A stretch of DNA of 38,702 nucleotides from Jannaschia seohaensis (GTDB taxonomy: Bacteria; Pseudomonadota; Alphaproteobacteria; Rhodobacterales; Rhodobacteraceae), in the NCBI RefSeq assembly GCF_900116765.1, contig NZ_UETC01000024.1:1-38702 (forward strand), read 5' to 3'. This document shows positions 35,485-38,702 of the stretch, in pieces. Each line of letters starts with the position of its first letter. Position 1 is the first letter of the stretch. The translations under genes were made by a program, and so were the position numbers. The notes beneath the pieces were generated by a model. The model was not told where the DNA came from, did no database searches, and saw only the letters and a program-made list of their open reading frames with translations.

Positions 35485-35569
35485 CACCGCCCCAGCACCT
35501 CGGACGCACCGCCCCACTCAACCGCCACTGCAAACCGCGCCCGCCCCATCCGGCCGTGCGGCGCCTTGT

Positions 35570-35613
35570 CTTCTTCTGGCCGAAAATACTCCGGGGGTCC
35601 TGGGGCTGGCCCC
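35570..35613 (-). repeat. Intergenic repeat copy 3
   Basis: Core CTTCTTCTGGCCGAAAATAC plus TCCGGGGGT (35570-35598), then a GC-rich hairpin GGGGC/GCCCC at 35602-35613. It has the same orientation as copy 2 and lies in the gap between the convergent genes ending at 35484 and 35768. The second hairpin is weaker than in the other copies. Confidence 0.82.
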
Positions 35614-35707
35614 CGGCCGCTCCAAATGGCGATCCGGTCGAAGGGGGCTCCCCAACCAGGGCCGAACCCGGCGATCCAGACACACCGCATGACACCGGGG
35701 GAGAGAC

Positions 35708-35739
35708 AACAAAAAACGCGCGCCCGACAGGGCGCGCGT
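35708..35739 (-). terminator. Intrinsic terminator of the hsp20 gene
   Basis: ACGCGCGCCC and GGGCGCGCGT form a perfect 10-pair stem with a 4-base loop (35716-35739). On the minus strand a TTTTTTGTT tract follows. It lies about 28 bases after the hsp20 stop. Confidence 0.92.
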
Positions 35740-35767
35740 CGCGTAAGTCGTCAGTAACAGCCGGGTG

Positions 35768-36235
35768 TCAGGCCTCGACGGTCTCGGACTTGCCTTCGAG
35801 GGCCGGGGACCGGGAACCCGACGCGATCTGGATGCGGCGGGGTTTCAGGGCTTCGGGCACCTGACGCTCCAACTCGATATGGAGCATGCCGTCCACATGG
35901 CTGGCACCCGTCACATGGACATGGTCGGCCAGCTGGAAGGTCTTCTCGAAAGCGCGCTGCGCGATGCCGCGATGCAGGTAGACCGGCTTTTCATCGGTCT
36001 CCGCCTTACGGGCGGTCACGGTCAGCTGGTTTTCCTTTGCCTCGATGTTGAGTTCGTCGGCGGTGAAGCCCGCGACGGCGATCGAGATCCGATAGGCGTT
36101 CTCGCCGAGCTTTTCGATGTTGTAGGGCGGATAGGTCGTCGCCGTGTCGGCGGCCATGGCGCGGTCGAGCATGGAGGCCATGCGGTCGAAACCGACGGTG
36201 GCACGGTAGAGCGGCGAGAAGTCGTAGGTACGCAT
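35768..36235 (-). CDS. Small heat-shock protein, Hsp20/IbpA family
   Basis: ATP-independent chaperone of 155 residues that holds unfolding proteins. It opens MRTYDFSPLYRATVGFDRMA, typical of the IbpA class. The alpha-crystallin domain runs from about residue 38 (PPYNIEKLGENAYRISIAVA) to 130, with NQLTVTARKA and YLHRGIAQRAFEKTFQLADH. The IxI-like tail is RRIQI. The ATG at 36235 has AAAGGA nine bases upstream, itself buried in a hairpin. A candidate heat-shock promoter and RNA thermometer precede the gene, and a strong terminator follows it. Confidence 0.95.
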   Translation of the reverse strand: MRTYDFSPLYRATVGFDRMASMLDRAMAADTATTYPPYNIEKLGENAYRISIAVAGFTADELNIEAKENQLTVTARKAETDEKPVYLHRGIAQRAFEKTFQLADHVHVTGASHVDGMLHIELERQVPEALKPRRIQIASGSRSPALEGKSETVEA

Positions 36236-36325
36236 TCAGTGCATCCTTTCAAAGCGATACATATGCTGACCCCCTCCAAAGCGGACCGGGGCCGTGATAC
36301 ACCGGACCCTGTTTCGGCATCCGGT
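36236..36325 (-). promoter_or_regulatory. Candidate ROSE-type RNA thermometer in the hsp20 leader
   Basis: Three hairpins can be drawn in the minus-strand leader. They are ACCGGA/TCCGGT (36301-36325), GGCCCC/GGGGTC (36268-36293), and ATCGCTTTGAAAGGAT (36243-36258). The last one hides the ribosome-binding site AAAGGA: TCGCT faces AGGA with one unpaired G, the hallmark of the final ROSE hairpin. ROSE elements melt on heating and release the ribosome site of small heat-shock genes. An 8-codon in-frame upstream reading frame (36262-36236) with its own GGAGG ends directly at the hsp20 ATG. Confidence 0.65.
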
Positions 36326-36330
36326 ATCGT

Positions 36331-36361
36331 TAATTTGGGAAGCACTTTTTCGCGGTTCAAG
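36331..36361 (-). promoter_or_regulatory. Candidate heat-shock (RpoH) promoter of hsp20
   Basis: CTTGAA on the minus strand (36361-36356) lies 15 bases before TCCCAAATTA (36340-36331). This resembles the RpoH pattern of CTTGAA and CCCCATnT. The predicted transcription start, near 36324, coincides with the first hairpin of the leader. Confidence 0.55.
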
Positions 36362-36631
36362 AGGGCCGGTCGGCCAAGAAATCGGGACGCGGCTGCGGAC
36401 CGCCGCGCCGGCGCCGACCGGGCGGAACAGCTCAGGGTCCGCGCTCGGTCTTCTCCTGCAAGGCGTCCGTCCGCTTGGAGGCGTCGGCCTTGGAGAGACC
36501 AGGGGCGAAAACCTCCCTGGCTTCCTAGCAGAGCGTCTTGAGATAGGAAGCCTACGCTCCGGTCCTCATCGCCGTCACCCGCCAGTCCAGCCCCGTGAAA
36601 AAGGCGAGGCCCGCGCCCTAGAGCGGCTCTA
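36362..36631. other. No gene between the hsp20 promoter and the end of metG
   Basis: Frames open on both strands here have unbalanced, Arg-rich composition and no ribosome-binding site. I see no product and no further regulatory element with confidence. Confidence 0.4.
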
Positions 36632-36651
36632 GCTCGGCGAACTCGCCGAGC
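36632..36651 (-). terminator. Hairpin directly after metG
   Basis: GCTCGGCG and CGCCGAGC form an 8-pair stem with loop AACT, one base beyond the metG stop on the minus strand. There is no T run, so it may instead stabilise the 3' end of the mRNA. Confidence 0.5.
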
Positions 36652-36652
36652 C

Positions 36653-38371
36653 TCACGCCCGAGTGCCGGAGAAGCGCGTCGCCCAATCCTCCCGCTGCGC
36701 GTCCGTGATCTTGGCAAAGAGCACATCCGGAACCTCGAACACATGCCCCGGCGGCAGCATTTTCAGCGCCGCCGCGAGATCGTCGGGCCAGCTGTCGTCC
36801 CCGGTCTTCATCGCCGCCAGCATCGCCGCCGCCGTATCCGGGATGAAGGGAGCGGAGACCACAGCGTAAAGACGGATCAGATTGAGCGCGAGGCGAATCT
36901 GCGCCGCCGCCTGTTCGGGATCGGTCTTGAACACCGACCAGGGCGCGGCCTCTTGCAGATATTCGTTGCCCAGCACCCACATCGCCCGAAGTTCGGCGGC
37001 GGCCTTGCGGATCTCGATGGCGTCCATATGCGTCTGATACGCGGTCAGACGCCCCGCCAGCTGCTCCGACAAATGCCGCTCGCGGTCGCCCCACTCGCCG
37101 CCCGCGGGCACTTCCTCGCCGAACTTGGAGCGGCAAAACTTGGTGACACGGCTGACGAAATTGCCCAGCACATCGGCCAGATCCTTGTTCACGTCGGCCT
37201 GGAATCGCTCCCAGGTGAACTCCGTGTCCGAGGTCTCCGGCGCATGGGACAGCAGCCACCAGCGCCAGTAATCGGCGGGCAGGATCTCCAGCGCTTGGTC
37301 CATGAAGACGCCCCGCCCCTGGGAGGTGCTGAACTGGCCGCCGTCATAATTCAGGTAGTTAAAGGACTTGAGGTAGTCGACGGTCTTCCAGGGCTCGCCC
37401 GAGCCCAGGACCGTCGCCGGGAAGGAGAGCGTGTGGAACGGCACGTTGTCCTTGCCCATGAACTGGACATAGCGGACGTCTTCGGCCCCCTCGTCCAACC
37501 GCCACCAACGGCGCCAAGCCGCGTCGTCGAGGCCGTTCGCGTCGGCCCATTCATTGGTCCCCGCGATGTATTCGATAGGCGCGTCGAACCAGACATAGAA
37601 GACCTTGCCCTCCATCCCCGGCCAGGGCTGATCGCCCTTGCGCACCGGCACGCCCCAGTGGAGGTCGCGGGTGATGCCCCGGTCCTGCAACCCGTCCCCG
37701 TCATGCAGCCATTTCTTGGCGATCGAGGTGGTCAGCACCGGCCAGCTATCTTGCCCGTCGATCCAGGCGTCGAGCCTGTCGCGCAGCTTGGATTGCAGCA
37801 GGAACAGGTGCTTGGTCTCGCGCACCTCCAGCTCGGTCGAGCCCGAGATGGCGGAGCGCGGCTCGATCAGGTCGGTCGGGTCGAGCTGCTTGGTGCAGTT
37901 CTCGCATTGGTCGCCCCGGGCCCGGTCATAACCGCAATTCGGGCAGGTCCCCTCGACATAGCGGTCGGGGAGGAAGCGGCCGTCGGCAACGGAGTAGACT
38001 TGGCGCGAGGCCCGCTCCTCGATGAGACCGTTCTCGTCCAGCTTGCCCGCGAAATGCTGGGTCAGGCGGTGGTTCTGCGGGCTCGACGAGCGGCCGAAAT
38101 GATCGAAGGACAGGCGGAATCCGTCGGCCAGGTCCTTCTGCACCCGCCACATCTCGGCGCAATATTCCGCCACGGGCTTACCCGCCTTGGCGGCGGCCAG
38201 TTCGGCGGGGGTGCCGTGCTCGTCGGTGGCACAAATGAACATGACCTCGTCGCCCCGCGCCCTGCGGTAGCGGGCATAGAGGTCGGCGGGCAGCTGCGAA
38301 CCGATCAGGTTCCCCAGATGCTTGATCCCATTGATATAGGGAATCGCGGAGGTGATGAGGGTGCGGGCCAT
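36653..38371 (-). CDS. metG: Methionyl-tRNA synthetase
   Basis: Class I synthetase of 572 residues that charges tRNA-Met. The N-terminus [20 protein letters not shown] carries the HIGH-type motif as HLGN. The zinc-binding connective region reads [35 protein letters not shown] is the methionine-site segment. In the place of KMSKS it has FSTSQGRG, a weakened form of the signature. The anticodon-binding helical domain ends near the C-terminus, with no C-terminal dimerisation domain. The ATG at 38371 follows CGGAGAGACC. It is the only gene of its transcription unit seen here. Confidence 0.96.
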   Translation of the reverse strand: MARTLITSAIPYINGIKHLGNLIGSQLPADLYARYRRARGDEVMFICATDEHGTPAELAAAKAGKPVAEYCAEMWRVQKDLADGFRLSFDHFGRSSSPQNHRLTQHFAGKLDENGLIEERASRQVYSVADGRFLPDRYVEGTCPNCGYDRARGDQCENCTKQLDPTDLIEPRSAISGSTELEVRETKHLFLLQSKLRDRLDAWIDGQDSWPVLTTSIAKKWLHDGDGLQDRGITRDLHWGVPVRKGDQPWPGMEGKVFYVWFDAPIEYIAGTNEWADANGLDDAAWRRWWRLDEGAEDVRYVQFMGKDNVPFHTLSFPATVLGSGEPWKTVDYLKSFNYLNYDGGQFSTSQGRGVFMDQALEILPADYWRWWLLSHAPETSDTEFTWERFQADVNKDLADVLGNFVSRVTKFCRSKFGEEVPAGGEWGDRERHLSEQLAGRLTAYQTHMDAIEIRKAAAELRAMWVLGNEYLQEAAPWSVFKTDPEQAAAQIRLALNLIRLYAVVSAPFIPDTAAAMLAAMKTGDDSWPDDLAAALKMLPPGHVFEVPDVLFAKITDAQREDWATRFSGTRA

Positions 38372-38429
38372 GGGTCTCTCCGAACGGACAGCCCGCTTCT
38401 AGGGAGGCGCTCCGCTCCCCGCAAGCACC

Positions 38430-38467
38430 GCGCCCCCGCCCGGGCCGGTGGGCCTGGACGGGGGCGC
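38430..38467 (-). terminator. Strong GC-rich hairpin between the partial gene and metG
   Basis: GCGCCCCCG (38430-38438) pairs with CGGGGGCGC (38459-38467), and an inner stem CGGGCC/GGCCTG extends it. It lies downstream of the minus-strand partial gene and upstream of metG. No T run is present. Confidence 0.5.
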
Positions 38468-38558
38468 ATGCGCGGGGCGCTGCCGGGGAGAGAGAGACCG
38501 GGCGCGCATCGCGTGGTCCGCGCGGGCGGGGGGCAAGCCCGCGCAGGCGTTTAGCGGA

Positions 38559-38702
38559 TCACTCGTCTTCGAGGCCTTCCGCGCGGATCTGGGCGTGGAT
38601 GTCGGCGCCGTAGGCCGGCGTGCCCGAGATCAGCGTCGCGCCGACCTGGCCGCGGATGTCGTCCTGGGTCTCGAAGTCGGCGTTGAAGTGGGCGAAGACC
38701 GC
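38559..38702 (-). CDS. C-terminal end of an unidentified protein, cut by the window edge
   Basis: An open minus-strand frame enters from the right edge and ends at TGA (38561-38559), giving 47 residues. They begin AVFAHFNADFETQDDIRGQV and end AQIRAEGLEDE. The segment GATLISGTPAYGADIHAQI follows, and the composition is that of a real protein. I do not recognise the family, and too little is visible to name a function. Confidence 0.65.
   Translation of the reverse strand, partial: AVFAHFNADFETQDDIRGQVGATLISGTPAYGADIHAQIRAEGLEDE

Noticed and set aside
36022-36744. Minus-strand frame of 240 codons upstream of hsp20
   Set aside because: It overlaps hsp20 and the end of metG in another frame, is Arg/Ser-rich and would run through the promoter and leader.

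Overview
This window looks like chromosomal DNA of a marine-type alphaproteobacterium of the Rhodobacteraceae (roseobacter group). The evidence is a GC-rich core with the gene pairs dnaG-rpoD and nrdR-ribD, a four-subunit sarcosine oxidase operon, a phoH-ybeY-corC-lnt-metK cluster, and a SAM/SAH riboswitch in front of metK, a class known almost only from Rhodobacterales. Taxon assignment is inference from gene content; no 16S gene is present.

Layout. 1-5.5 kb is an accessory stretch, visibly less GC-rich than the rest. It holds a winged-helix/TPR regulator divergent from a small tautomerase, an exported orphan protein, a cysteine synthase and gene-free DNA. It ends in a decayed tyrosine integrase (in-frame stop plus truncation) beside tRNA-Thr(UGU). 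An imperfect 22-nt copy of the tRNA 3' end lies about 0.77 kb away, so this looks like an eroded integration site. 5.6-11.8 kb carries a sulfotransferase-like unknown, Sua5/TsaC, an acyl-CoA dehydrogenase with a metallo-beta-lactamase-fold partner, and glutamate dehydrogenase. About 1 kb without a confident gene follows. 12.8-17.8 kb is the soxBDAG operon, which turns sarcosine into glycine and one-carbon units. 18.1-23.1 kb is dnaG-rpoD followed by two small genes, the first starting on the rpoD stop codon. 23.3-26.4 kb has a glycosyltransferase-like gene, yjbQ, nrdR and ribD.

26.5-34.5 kb is on the minus strand: miaB, two small exported paralogues, then phoH, an RraB-like gene, ybeY, corC, lnt and metK. 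Start and stop codons overlap at phoH/RraB-like and RraB-like/ybeY. Nearly all of the lnt-metK gap is the SAM/SAH riboswitch. 34.6-38.7 kb has a plus-strand unknown, an Hsp20 gene with a candidate heat-shock promoter and ROSE-type RNA thermometer, metG, and the end of an unidentified gene.

Most of the window is ordinary housekeeping DNA. The parts most worth a second look are the Hsp20 leader, the SAM/SAH riboswitch, the decayed tRNA-Thr integration site, a 29-nt intergenic repeat present three times with hairpins, the nuclease-like gene coupled to rpoD, and the tandem exported paralogues upstream of phoH. No CRISPR array, intact insertion sequence or intact phage was seen.
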